Positions 1 through 8,176 of a stretch of DNA of 64,000 nucleotides are shown here, in pieces (positions within the stretch are counted from its first letter, which is position 1; each line of letters starts with the position of its first letter). This stretch comes from Blautia coccoides. GTDB taxonomy: Bacteria > Bacillota > Clostridia > Lachnospirales > Lachnospiraceae. A program made the translations under genes and the position numbers. Below the pieces are notes generated by a model that was not told the origin of the DNA, made no database searches, and saw only the letters and a list, made by a program, of their open reading frames with translations. Location of the stretch: the NCBI RefSeq assembly GCF_034355335.1, contig NZ_CP136422.1, positions 5,368,501 to 5,432,500 on the forward strand, written 5' to 3'.

Positions 1-318
1 TATCATGGTGTGGAGATAAGTGAGTGTGCCGTTGTCCGGAGTCACCACATAGCTTCCGTTTTTCAGTTTTGCCACAGATGCCCGCCGGCTGGTTCCCACT
101 CCCGGATCCACCACTGACACAAAGACAGTTCCCGCCGGCCAGTAGGGTACTGTGTACTGAAGACAGTAAGATGCCGCTTCAATATCAAATGCCGGAAGTA
201 AATGTGTAATATCACAGGTGACCAGTTCGCTGTCCACCAGTTTGCACATTCCGTGCATACAGGCCACCAGGCCTGAGTTGATTCCAAAATCAGACTGCAT
301 TACAATTGTCGGTTTCAT
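1..318 (-). CDS. SAM hydroxide adenosyltransferase (DUF62 family), partial
   Basis: N-terminal 106 codons of a protein that continues beyond the left edge. The family hydrolyses S-adenosylmethionine to adenosine and methionine. Visible family motifs are an N-terminal QSDFG (the TDFG-like catalytic Asp), DPGVGTSRR and TPDNG. It is a clear paralogue of the next gene upstream, with which it shares the segment VSVVDPGVGTSRRA. I chose the second of two in-frame ATGs (318) because AGGAGG lies 9 bases before it; the ATG at 324 lies only 3 bases after that site. It is probably cotranscribed with the genes at 344-3444. Confidence 0.85.
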   Translation of the reverse strand, partial: MKPTIVMQSDFGINSGLVACMHGMCKLVDSELVTCDITHLLPAFDIEAASYCLQYTVPYWPAGTVFVSVVDPGVGTSRRASVAKLKNGSYVVTPDNGTLTYLHTMI

Positions 319-343
319 GTTCATTTTCCTCCTATCTTCTCTA

Positions 344-1195
344 TTAACATTTCCTCATCTCTATGGTCCAGTCCGGTCCTACCTGGATTCCGTATTGCTC
401 AGACATATTCCGGCTGTTGACTGCAATCTGGATCTGCAGTGTCTCGCTGACCATTAAAAGAGGTTCTCCGACTGCAACTGCTCCAAAGGAAGGCTGGAAC
501 GGTACTGTTCCCGCATATACCGGTTCCTCCTGGCCCTTTCTGCGGATAACCACATCCAGCCGGTCCCCATAGCGGATTCCCTCATCCTCAAACACATCTG
601 CCGGAATATTGGAACATATCAAGCCAAAATGATAGTCTGCGGTGTCGATCATACCCTTTATCACTCCGTCGGCTATCTGGTAAGGAATGATCTCATGTTC
701 TATGATCTCTTCAACCGGATAGGCTTCCCCTACTTCCTCATATGTGATAATGCCTGAGGCAAGTCTCGCCGCGCAGTAGGCAAACAGATCCCTGCCATGG
801 AAAATATTACATTTCTCCGTTTTCTTCAGACGGTTGATCTTCTCATCAATGACGCGTACTTCATCAATCCCCACATATTTTTTCACATGTGTAAGGCTGC
901 CGTTGTCAGGTGTCACCACATAACTTCCGTTGCTCAGTTTCGCCACGCATGCCCTGCGGCTGGTACCCACTCCCGGATCTACCACTGATACGAAAACGGT
1001 ACCTGCAGGCCAGAAATCCACAACAAAGCTCAGAGAAGTGGAGGCCTGATAAGTATCAAAGCTGTTGATCTCGTGGGTGCTGTCAAACACACGCAGTTCC
1101 GGATCCACCATCATACACACGCCCTGCATGGTACATACGGAAATATCCTTTGTAAAATCAGTCTGCATTACAATTGCCGGTTTATTTGCTGCCAT
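344..1195 (-). CDS. SAM hydroxide adenosyltransferase (DUF62 family)
   Basis: Protein of 283 residues, the usual size for the DUF62/SAM-hydrolase family, which splits S-adenosylmethionine into adenosine and L-methionine with water as nucleophile; fluorinase and chlorinase enzymes are relatives. N-terminal QTDFT, then DPGVGTSRR near residue 77 and TPDNGSL near 98 are the conserved active-site blocks. The start at 1195 (MAANKP) follows GGAGG by eight bases; an upstream in-frame ATG at 1210 lacks a site. Being beside a second copy and a GPH transporter suggests a nucleoside or SAM-salvage role, which is inference. No halogenase-specific feature can be judged by eye. Confidence 0.85.
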   Translation of the reverse strand: MAANKPAIVMQTDFTKDISVCTMQGVCMMVDPELRVFDSTHEINSFDTYQASTSLSFVVDFWPAGTVFVSVVDPGVGTSRRACVAKLSNGSYVVTPDNGSLTHVKKYVGIDEVRVIDEKINRLKKTEKCNIFHGRDLFAYCAARLASGIITYEEVGEAYPVEEIIEHEIIPYQIADGVIKGMIDTADYHFGLICSNIPADVFEDEGIRYGDRLDVVIRRKGQEEPVYAGTVPFQPSFGAVAVGEPLLMVSETLQIQIAVNSRNMSEQYGIQVGPDWTIEMRKC

Positions 1196-1225
1196 AGTTT
1201 TTTCCTCCATAAAATATAATTTTAA

Positions 1226-2653
1226 TTAATTTTTATTTTCTTTTACCACCAATGATTCAAAGCCTTCTGTGCTGTAGGATTCACCCGCCCGTTTCTTTTC
1301 CAGCGCCAGCCTGAGTGCATTCATTTTCTTATCCTGCAGAGGGGTAAGGGCAATTACCAGTCCTGCGATCAGTACACAAATACCGGGCAGTATGGTAAAC
1401 ATGGATTCGATCATTCCCAGCGCCCCATCATTCTGCACTGCAAGATTTGCGTCAAATCCGCTTCTCTGAAGAAGAAATCCCTGAACTGCCGCTGCCACAG
1501 CACCTCCCAGTTTCAGAAGAAATGAATAGTAGGACATGATAATACCGTCTCTCTTTTTCCCTCTGTTAAACTCATCATAATCCACCACATCATAGAGAAA
1601 GTTAAATACGCACATCCAATAAGCGCAGGTCCCCACACCTACCAGCACGACATAGATACAGCCCATAGTAATGCCGGAAATGCCTGTGAACTTTGTAAGC
1701 ATCATGACAACGCCGCTGAATACCATGCACACTACAAACACTTTGCTCTTGCTGAATATGGCTACTGACTTTGTGATAAATGGTATAAACAGGATCGATA
1801 CGATATTCATGGCTGTGAACATAAGGGATGCCTGTGTCTCTCCCAGTCCCATATTATAAGTGACATAATATAACAAGCTGGAATTAAACAATGTCAGGTA
1901 AACATTTGTCAGCAGGGCACAGATGATAACCAGTACATAAGGTTTCATCTTCATAAGGCTGATAACATTTGTAAAGAATCCTTTCAAATTCACCTTATCA
2001 GCGTCTGCCACTTCCTCCACAGGCTCCTTACCTCTGGTACACCGCCACATGATCAGAATAGTGCTGACTGATATCACTGCAGATATGACCCCTGCCGCAG
2101 CCCATGACTGCCCATTGTCAAGTCCATGTTCCAGAAGTCTTCCGACTATAAAGGTGGGAACAGAGCTTGCGCAGAAGATTCCCACATATCCCAATACTTC
2201 TCTGAAGGCAGCCAGCCTCACTCGCTCACTGTCCACATCAGACAGCACAGAGCCGAAAGAATAATAAGGAATATTAAAGGCAGTGTAAGCTGTCCAGAAT
2301 ACCAATACCAGTATCAGGTAATATATATTTTTCTGCGTCTGTGGGAAATCCACTTTTAAAAACATCAATACAAGGGATGCCCCAAGAGGTATTAATGATT
2401 TCAGTATCCAGGGCCGCCTCTTCCCATACTTGCTTTTTGAATTATCCACCAGATAGCCGATGATCGGGTCTGTGATGGCATCCCAGGCAATAGCTACAGA
2501 TATAATCGTTCCTGCCACCACAGGGCTTACTCCTGCAACGGTTATCATAAAAAAAGAAAAAAATGAAAGTACAAAGTTGTACGATGTGGAATCTCCTATA
2601 GACCCGATGGTGTAACCTAAAATATCTTTTGTTTTTAGCTTTTTCTCTCCCAT
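1226..2653 (-). CDS. GPH-family (MFS) cation symporter
   Basis: Integral membrane protein of 475 residues with about 12 hydrophobic segments, belonging to the glycoside-pentoside-hexuronide:cation symporter family (MelB/YicJ-like). The loop after the second membrane segment carries the family signature DNSKSKYGKRRPW. It would move a sugar or related solute with a cation across the cytoplasmic membrane; the substrate cannot be read from sequence. The start at 2653 follows GGAGGAG. It lies 30 bp upstream of the SAM-hydrolase gene and 11 bp downstream of the GNAT gene, so one operon under the promoter at 3641-3669 is likely. A nucleoside substrate would fit the neighbours but is a guess. Confidence 0.85.
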   Translation of the reverse strand: MGEKKLKTKDILGYTIGSIGDSTSYNFVLSFFSFFMITVAGVSPVVAGTIISVAIAWDAITDPIIGYLVDNSKSKYGKRRPWILKSLIPLGASLVLMFLKVDFPQTQKNIYYLILVLVFWTAYTAFNIPYYSFGSVLSDVDSERVRLAAFREVLGYVGIFCASSVPTFIVGRLLEHGLDNGQSWAAAGVISAVISVSTILIMWRCTRGKEPVEEVADADKVNLKGFFTNVISLMKMKPYVLVIICALLTNVYLTLFNSSLLYYVTYNMGLGETQASLMFTAMNIVSILFIPFITKSVAIFSKSKVFVVCMVFSGVVMMLTKFTGISGITMGCIYVVLVGVGTCAYWMCVFNFLYDVVDYDEFNRGKKRDGIIMSYYSFLLKLGGAVAAAVQGFLLQRSGFDANLAVQNDGALGMIESMFTILPGICVLIAGLVIALTPLQDKKMNALRLALEKKRAGESYSTEGFESLVVKENKN

Positions 2654-2664
2654 GTCTCCTCCTG

Positions 2665-3444
2665 TTATATCAGCCGGGCAGCGCCCCATCTGCCGTAAAT
2701 CTCAAATCCAAGCTCCTGAAAAATAGAATAGGAAGGCTCTTCCGGGGCAAAGATACAGGGTATCTTTCCCTGGCTGTGTATTTCCCTGCACAAACTGCGG
2801 ATAATATCCTTTGCATATCCCTTTCCCCGATATTCTTCCTTCACACAGATACCGCCCATCATGCAGGTCAAATCCGCTGACGCTGCGCTGTTTCCATGTG
2901 CTGCTATTCTTCCGCCTTCCTCTATAACAGCATGTACTCCTTCTCCGCTGTTGATACGATTTTCAATCATCTTTTTTTCAGAATACAGGTTTTTCATTTC
3001 CTTAAAACTCATTAAAAATTCGTATATCCGATCTACATCATCCGAATCTGCAAATCTCACCTTATGCTCCTTAAGTGCCTGCTCTTCTGAACCCCTGTGT
3101 ATATACAGATTATTATAAGTCATCTGTACCTGCCTACCAACATATTTCACCGTATTCCTGACAATATCTGCCTTTCCCATTACTGTGGTGATTTCCTCTG
3201 TGGCAAGTCCGGCTATTTTCTCATAATCCAGCTTTTCCTCATCCCCTGCCAGAATAAAGTTATTAAAATATTTCAGAAAAACTCCTACACAATCCCCATT
3301 CTCTTCCTGCATATAGATGGTCTGGTAATCTTTATCAAACCCATACCGGTCAAGATCGGAAAGCAGAAATGTGTGATATACAGGCTTTTGATTTAAATAA
3401 TCTTTAAGCATTTTCCTGTCTTCTTCTCTGCACTTCTTGATCAT
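2665..3444 (-). CDS. GNAT-family N-acetyltransferase
   Basis: 259 residues. The C-terminal half is a GNAT fold: GGICVKEEYRGKGYAKDII holds the acetyl-CoA pyrophosphate loop (R-G-K-G-Y-A), followed by the usual SIFQELGFEIYGRW motif-B segment. The N-terminal half (about 130 residues) is another GNAT-like domain without a clear loop, as in two-domain GNATs. The acceptor substrate is unknown. The start has AGGAGG four bases upstream. First gene of the minus-strand operon behind the GntR-type palindromes. Confidence 0.8.
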   Translation of the reverse strand: MIKKCREEDRKMLKDYLNQKPVYHTFLLSDLDRYGFDKDYQTIYMQEENGDCVGVFLKYFNNFILAGDEEKLDYEKIAGLATEEITTVMGKADIVRNTVKYVGRQVQMTYNNLYIHRGSEEQALKEHKVRFADSDDVDRIYEFLMSFKEMKNLYSEKKMIENRINSGEGVHAVIEEGGRIAAHGNSAASADLTCMMGGICVKEEYRGKGYAKDIIRSLCREIHSQGKIPCIFAPEEPSYSIFQELGFEIYGRWGAARLI

Positions 3445-3510
3445 GGTTCCTCCTTTCTTCTTGCTGTTCTTGATTTGTTGATCTTGTTTCGCCTGTTTTT
3501 GGTCCGTTGG

Positions 3511-3578
3511 CCTCGTTTCCGCTGGCCTCGTTTCCGCTGGCCTCGTTTCCGCTGGCCTCGTTTCCGCTGGCCTCGTTT
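3511..3578. repeat. 15-bp tandem repeat (VNTR) in an operon leader
   Basis: Four perfect copies of CCTCGTTTCCGCTGG (3511-3570) and a partial fifth (3571-3578), preceded by a degenerate piece. It lies in the predicted 5' leader of the minus-strand operon between the operator and the GNAT start. On the minus strand one frame reads NEASG repeats and stays open from 3658 to 3404, but that frame has no ribosome site and spans the operator, so I treat the repeat as non-coding. Confidence 0.85.
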
Positions 3579-3616
3579 TCCTTCTTCTTATTCCCCTTGT
3601 TTACCCCGCTTATCTT

Positions 3617-3669
3617 GTTCAACATGTTGAACTTGTTCAAATAGTACCACCGCAGCATATAATTGTCAA
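3617..3669 (-). promoter_or_regulatory. Promoter with GntR-type operator for the SAM-hydrolase/GPH/GNAT operon
   Basis: Minus-strand TTGACA (3664-3669), 17-bp spacer, TACTAT (3641-3646). Directly downstream lies a perfect 16-bp palindrome GTTCAACATGTTGAAC (3617-3632) overlapping a second inverted repeat TTGAAC-TT-GTTCAA (3627-3640), placed to block the start of transcription. The same half-sites recur at 3769-3784 and at the regulator's own promoter, so this is probably where the adjacent GntR protein binds. Confidence 0.7.
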
Positions 3670-3768
3670 CAACTATCCTGTATTTAATATCTTTTCATCT
3701 ATTTTCTACAATCCTTTCTGCGTATAATTGTGTATAATTACCTATTGTCTTTTTACCTTGCACTACAT

Positions 3769-3784
3769 GTTCAACATATTAACA
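3769..3784. promoter_or_regulatory. Imperfect GTTCAA/TTGAAC operator copy
   Basis: GTTCAACATATTAACA matches 13 of 16 positions of the perfect palindrome at 3617-3632. It lies midway between the two divergent promoters and may help looping or cooperative binding. Confidence 0.45.
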
Positions 3785-3799
3785 CATCTGCTGCTGACA

Positions 3800-3839
3800 T
3801 TGCTAAAAATTAAATTTTATGGTAGAATGAACATGTTCA
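3800..3839 (+). promoter_or_regulatory. Promoter and auto-operator of the GntR regulator
   Basis: TTGCTA (3800-3805), 17-bp spacer, TAGAAT (3823-3828). A 12-bp perfect palindrome TGAACATGTTCA (3828-3839) starts at the last base of the -10 box, so binding there should repress the regulator's own gene. Confidence 0.65.
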
Positions 3840-3885
3840 ACATAAAACTTGTAACACATGTTTACCAGCCAAGGGAGGCATAGAT

Positions 3886-4611
3886 ATGAAAACGAAATTA
3901 AAAAATGAAAATATGCCCGTTTATCTGGGAGTTTATAATTCCTTATATTCTGACATCATTGAGGGAGTCTACAAGCCCAATGAACACCTTCCGGGAGAAA
4001 CGGCTTTGTCGGAAAAATACGGTGTCAGCCGCAATACCCTCCGCCAGGCTCTCGCTATTCTCAGTGAGGATGGTATGATCATCAAGTCCCAAGGAAAAGG
4101 CACCATTGTAGCTCCCAAAACCGTTAAGCCTATGGAAGAACAGATAACAAACCCTCTGCTCTCACTGAGCAAACTGACGGTGAACAGCACTGATCTGTCT
4201 TACAATTACGGCGCTCCTACCGATATAGCCAGAGATAAGCTGCATCTTGCAGCCAGTGATATTGTACTGGCATGTTATTGTGTTTATAAATCTGATGACC
4301 GGGTTCTGGGCTATTCCTTCACCCAGGTTCCCGCTGCATTTTTTGATGAATTGGGATTAGATGCCTCCAAAGAGGATTCTATAAAAGAACTTATTCTGAA
4401 CACACTCTTCCAGTATTCAGAAAGCATGAATATGACGGTAAAATTAATTTATGCGAATGAAATAGAAATGGAGTTTCTAGAAGTGCCGGCGCAGACTCCC
4501 CTTCTGTTAATAGAAGCCATACACTACAATAAAACAAAACAGCCCTTTTCCCGTAATAAATTTTATTTTATTCCGGAATACTATCATATTAATTTTGTTT
4601 TAAATAATTGA
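3886..4611 (+). CDS. GntR family transcriptional regulator (HutC/UTRA subfamily)
   Basis: 241 residues. Residues about 12-75 form a GntR winged helix (GETALSEKYGVSRNTLRQAL, then SEDGMIIKSQGKGTIV). The remainder is a UTRA effector-binding domain with the usual strands up to the C-terminus. AGGGAGG lies 7 bases before the ATG. It is divergent from the SAM-hydrolase/GPH/GNAT operon, and GTTCAA/TTGAAC palindromes sit in both promoters, so it likely represses that operon and itself. The ligand is unknown; UTRA regulators commonly sense a sugar phosphate or other metabolite of the controlled pathway. Confidence 0.9.
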   Translation: MKTKLKNENMPVYLGVYNSLYSDIIEGVYKPNEHLPGETALSEKYGVSRNTLRQALAILSEDGMIIKSQGKGTIVAPKTVKPMEEQITNPLLSLSKLTVNSTDLSYNYGAPTDIARDKLHLAASDIVLACYCVYKSDDRVLGYSFTQVPAAFFDELGLDASKEDSIKELILNTLFQYSESMNMTVKLIYANEIEMEFLEVPAQTPLLLIEAIHYNKTKQPFSRNKFYFIPEYYHINFVLNN

Positions 4612-4984
4612 ATTGTTATCTCATGTAAAGGGCACGGGGAGAATGGCGCTAATGGTTCCCTATCTCTTTCGTGTTCCTTGAGAGTCAACATTCTTGGTAA
4701 ATATTGCATTTATTAGGGCTGGTGAAGAAAGGATACAATTATAAAATACTTTCGCGTGGGAAGCATGGTAAAAAAAATTATAATCAAAAAACTATACAGT
4801 TTCCTATAAGCTGGCACTCAATGGAATATTCTATTATACTAAAGCAGAAATAGGTTATATCCATTATTCATTGAACAAACCTAGCACAGCTTATGCCTGC
4901 TTAGCGAAAATCACATCTGTGCCCGGATTCCTCACTCTCCCCTTATAATATCCTCATACTTAGTATAGACGACACACATAAAAA
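4612..4984. other. Intergenic spacer, no gene recognised
   Basis: About 370 AT-rich bases after the GntR gene. I see no ORF with a ribosome site and no strong hairpin followed by a T-run. It ends in the conserved element at 4985. Confidence 0.5.
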
Positions 4985-5078
4985 AGAACTTCCGCCCACA
5001 AGGTAGAAGCCCTAAGTTCAAGGTATTATGTCTTTTCAGGCGTGCCTATTCTGTTAGCCAACAGGGTAGGCTTTTCAT
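4985..5078 (+). ncRNA. Candidate structured RNA with intrinsic terminator, copy A
   Basis: This stretch closely resembles 15307-15409: TCCGCCCACAAGGT, GAAGCCCT and GTCTTTTCAG are shared in order. Its 3' part is a terminator hairpin, stem GCCTATTCTGT (5044-5054) with ACAGGGTAGGC (5061-5071), then TTTTC. Two T-G pairs in this stem are C-G pairs in copy B, so the stem is conserved while the bases change. A small stem ATGTC/GGCGT precedes it and also varies compatibly. No Rfam family was recognised. No convincing promoter was found for this copy. Confidence 0.5.
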
Positions 5079-5123
5079 TATAGTATATAAGGCCGGAAAA
5101 TCCGGCCTCCTGAAAATGACTTA

Positions 5124-5873
5124 CTACTGCAATATCCCTTCCAGATCAGAAAGCATAACATCAAGTGCTGTAATACCACCCTCTGCGGTATACCAAACAG
5201 CCGGATGTTCCAGATAAACGATCTTTCCGTTCTTGTATGCGTCAGTCTTCATGATCAGCTCATTCTCCATGATTTCACGGGCAAGCTGTGCACCTTCTGT
5301 ACCAATTGCACTGTCCCTGTCCATCACAAATATGTAATCCGGATCCATGGATACCACAGTCTCAAAAGAAGCTTCATTTCCATGTGTAGAAGTACTTCCC
5401 TGACCGGATCCATTTCCTTCTTTACCTAAATCGTCTGAAGTCTCCTTGGAAGCCTTCTCCTCCGAACCACTGTGTTCCGAACCGCCGCCACGGCTTTCCG
5501 TTACTGAATCTGCCGCCAGATTATCAAATCCGATTTCATTGCCGATTATGGAGCATCTTCCATCATTTCCCATAAGGTTAAAGCTTCCGCTTGTAGTCAT
5601 CCCGACTAATGCGGTATTTCCCTCCGCCTTTTTCTGCAAAGTCTCAATACGGGCTGCAAAATCCGCTGTTTTTCCATCCACCTCTTTTTCTAATCCGAAT
5701 ATGGATGCAATCGTTCTCGCGTTATCATTTACACTTTCAACCAGTCCTTTCTGTGTATCTGTAGCTAAATACACGACTGGCGCGATTTCATTCAAAGCAT
5801 CATAGGAAGCTGACAACCTGCCCCCGATAAAGATAATATCAGGCTCACATTCCATCACTGCCTCCATATCGGC
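5124..5873 (-). pseudogene. Siderophore-binding lipoprotein, C-terminal part, split by IS110
   Basis: The 249 C-terminal codons of an iron-siderophore substrate-binding protein (FatB/YclQ/CeuE-like, FecB fold) whose first 118 codons lie at 7804-8157. Rejoining the halves across the insertion restores the frame (TIKE then ADMEAVMECEPDIIFIGG) and gives about 367 residues. A Ser/Gly/Glu-rich insert (about 40 residues, starting at TESRGGGSEHSG) interrupts the second lobe. The C-terminus ALDVMLSDLEGIL is typical of the family. Without the N-terminal lobe and lipobox this piece cannot work as a lipoprotein. Confidence 0.85.
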
Positions 5874-6385
5874 CTCCCTATATAGTCAAGTCTTTTTTCC
5901 TTGAAAATCAAGGATTTTTTAATGTTTCATCAATAAATATCTCAGAAGAAAGAACCATTGGAATGGACATTTCTCTGTATCTGGTACGAAAGTAGTGGAT
6001 TTTGGGTGCACAAAATAAAACGTCTTCTCTTTTCGTTCTACATGGCCTTGTGTGTACCCATCCATCTACGGCAGCGAACCTCCCATGTCTACCAGGATCA
6101 TCAGACCATTGCTGAGTCCTAACTTCTCTCGTCCCGCCTGTCCATAACCAGGGTGTCAGCTCAGCTCCTTTACAGGGTCATGCCCTCTGGTGAATATTCC
6201 TGCCGACTACTGGCTCCATTCTTTGTTTTTTTATTACTGACTTTTTCCTGCAACAGCACCTCTCGGTGGACGTTTTCCTGTTACATTCCATTTACTTGTT
6301 TCTTCCAGCTATCATGGCTGGCCTCAGCCTTCCATTCTTTCCTTTCAAAGGCTCAGACCGGCCATGATTCACTGTTTCTTTCTCT
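5873..6385 (-). ncRNA. Candidate bridge/seekRNA region of the IS110 element (copy 1)
   Basis: 513 bases between the transposase stop and the element end have no plausible gene. IS110/IS1111 elements encode a guide RNA in their long non-coding end. Read on the transposase strand, this region contains TAAAGGAGCT (complement of 6163-6172) and GGGAGGTT (complement of 6077-6084), matching the left target/junction (AAGGAG-CT) and the right end plus target (GGGAGG). These are candidate guide loops. The same region is present in copies 2 and 3. The RNA ends are not resolved. Confidence 0.5.
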
Positions 6386-7675
6386 TTATGCTGCTGGCTG
6401 CATTTTAGGTCTTACAATGTCACTTAACATCTTCTGACCGTCATACTCTATGCCTTTTGTTAGTATTGTATAAAATATCCGGATCAGTTTACATGCCACC
6501 GCTATCACCGACTGCATCTTCTTCAGGGGATTCTTTTCCCTCGTCCTGTAATAACAATGGATCTCTTTAAATTCTTTATTTTTCCCAATCACCGATATCG
6601 CAGCTTCATACAGCGCATATCTCAAACGCTTTCTTCCCCTGTGGCTGATACGACTTTCTCCATTATGCTTTCCGGAGCTGTCTGCGACAATAGCATATCC
6701 TGCCAGTTTCTGCACCTGCTTTGGATTATCAAAACGTCCAATGTCTCCAACCTCTGCAATAAAGCAGCTTACCGTTTTTATTCCAATCCCATTGATCTCC
6801 ATCAGCTTATCTATATAGGCAATCTCAGAAAGTGTTTCCTCTATCTCTTCCATAAGTTCATCCATACGATTCTTATATATTTCGTAGTCATTCAACAGGT
6901 TTCGGATCTCTTTCCTGGCACTTCTTGGTGCTTCCGTATTTCCGATGCTGTGCTCCGCTGCGGTTACCAGGGTCGTTGCCCTCTTTATCCCAGCGCCTTT
7001 CAGCCTTGCATCTCTCCATATCTTATTAACACCATCCACGCCAAGCTCTTTGATATCGCAGGGCAATGGTGCCTGTTTGATTACCATCAGTCCGCTTACT
7101 GCATCCGGATTCCTGTAAACGTCTTTGATCTCTGGAAAATAGATGCTGAACCAGCGGGCGATCCTGTTTTTGATTCTTGTAATCTCTTCCTGTGTCTGAA
7201 TACGAAGGTTGGACAAATTTCTAATTTCTGCATAAATCCCGGTTGGAATATATGGATATGAAAATCTTCCTTCATTTACCAGACCTGCAATTGTTTTTGG
7301 ATCTTTACGGTCATTCTTACTCGGATTATTGTCATCCAGTTCTTTAGACTTCTTGACATGATGCGGATTCACATGTACCGGCTTCATTCCCTGTTCCTGC
7401 AGGTACGCTCCAAGGTTCAGCCAGTAGTGACCGGTTGGTTCCATTCCCGGAATCACAGCTTCCATCCCATGTTTCTCTGCTATATCGTCCATCCAGTCTT
7501 TGAATGAGGAAAATCCAGCTTCATCGTTGCTGAAGGCAAACGGTTTCTTTGAGTACTCATAATTGCGCCAGCCGAAAGCTCTTGCATAATGGGTTTCACT
7601 TCCCACATCAATACCAACGATTAAAGTCTTTTCCGTAATAGATGCAATTTTTGCGTTCTGTGTGTTATAATTCAT
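6386..7675 (-). CDS. IS110-family transposase (DEDD recombinase)
   Basis: 429 residues. The N-terminal RuvC-like DEDD domain starts with VGIDVGSETHYARAFGW. The C-terminal Transposase_20 domain contains GIGIKTVSCFIAEVGDIGRF and the serine motif ADSSGKHNGESRISHRGRKR. It catalyses guide-RNA-directed insertion and excision. GAGG lies 8 bases before the ATG. Identical proteins occur at 10433-11722 and 38553-39842, so these copies spread recently. Confidence 0.95.
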   Translation of the reverse strand: MNYNTQNAKIASITEKTLIVGIDVGSETHYARAFGWRNYEYSKKPFAFSNDEAGFSSFKDWMDDIAEKHGMEAVIPGMEPTGHYWLNLGAYLQEQGMKPVHVNPHHVKKSKELDDNNPSKNDRKDPKTIAGLVNEGRFSYPYIPTGIYAEIRNLSNLRIQTQEEITRIKNRIARWFSIYFPEIKDVYRNPDAVSGLMVIKQAPLPCDIKELGVDGVNKIWRDARLKGAGIKRATTLVTAAEHSIGNTEAPRSARKEIRNLLNDYEIYKNRMDELMEEIEETLSEIAYIDKLMEINGIGIKTVSCFIAEVGDIGRFDNPKQVQKLAGYAIVADSSGKHNGESRISHRGRKRLRYALYEAAISVIGKNKEFKEIHCYYRTREKNPLKKMQSVIAVACKLIRIFYTILTKGIEYDGQKMLSDIVRPKMQPAA

Positions 7676-7803
7676 TTCAAGTACCTCACTGTTTAATAAG
7701 ATTTTTTACTAACCGTCCAAAGTCAGTAATCTTATTTTACTCTGAGGTATTTTTTTCTCAACCTTCTTTCTCGGAATTCCTTATATTTGAATTATACAAG
7801 AAG

Positions 7804-8157
7804 CTCCTTGATAGTTCCAAGGTTCGTAATATTTTCGTCTGTCACATAAGACTGCAGATAATCCAGTGTGGTACTTGCAGAACCAACCACACGGTCCCCT
7901 TTTCCCAGATTATCAATAATATCCAGACTTGCCATATCCAGAACTGCAATACGCTGTGGGTCGTATGGCACTTCAATTTCTTTACTTTCCTTATTTGCAT
8001 TTAGGCTTGTAATAGTAATAGTCTTCGTTTTTTCTGTGTCTGTGGAAACCTCTGCCGATGTCTCTTCTCTTTTTAATTCTCCTGAGGAACTGTTCGTGCA
8101 TGCTGTGAGTCCCATGGCCATTACCGCTGTTAATAATAAAATTGTTCTTTTTTTCAT
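7804..8157 (-). pseudogene. Siderophore-binding lipoprotein, N-terminal part, split by IS110
   Basis: 118 N-terminal codons of the binding protein completed at 5124-5873. A signal peptide with lipobox (LLLTAVMAMGLTAC) gives a predicted lipid-anchored cysteine at residue 20, then a Ser/Thr/Glu-rich linker and the first FecB-like strands (VPYDPQRIAVLDMASLDII). The IS110 element enters after TIKE at an AAGGAGG sequence and adds LLV and a stop. It lies 19 bp downstream of the ATPase gene as last member of the operon. Confidence 0.85.
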
Positions 8158-8176
8158 TTTTATAATCTCCTTTTTC

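Larger units (their letters stand above)
5873..7809 (-). mobile_element. IS110-family insertion sequence, copy 1
   Basis: 1,937 bp shared with copies at 9920-11856 and 38040-39976; the encoded transposases are identical. In transposase orientation the element begins AAGGAG-CTTCTTG and ends CTATATAGGGAGG. The interrupted target is AAGGAGG inside the binding-protein gene. There are no terminal inverted repeats of ordinary length and no classical target duplication, as expected for IS110/IS1111. The transposase is followed by about 510 non-coding bases, the layout of the IS1111 group. Confidence 0.9.

Noticed and set aside
3511..3578. Possible CRISPR-like repeats
   Set aside because: Units of 15 bp follow each other with no spacers and no cas genes are present.
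3404..3658. Minus-strand frame of 84 codons with NEASG repeats
   Set aside because: It has no ribosome site, runs through the operator and overlaps the GNAT start; the repeats are better explained as a leader VNTR.
6153..7261. Plus-strand frames of 94 and 234 codons inside the IS110 element, repeated in the other copies
   Set aside because: They are antisense shadows of the transposase and guide RNA region; no ribosome site or known domain.
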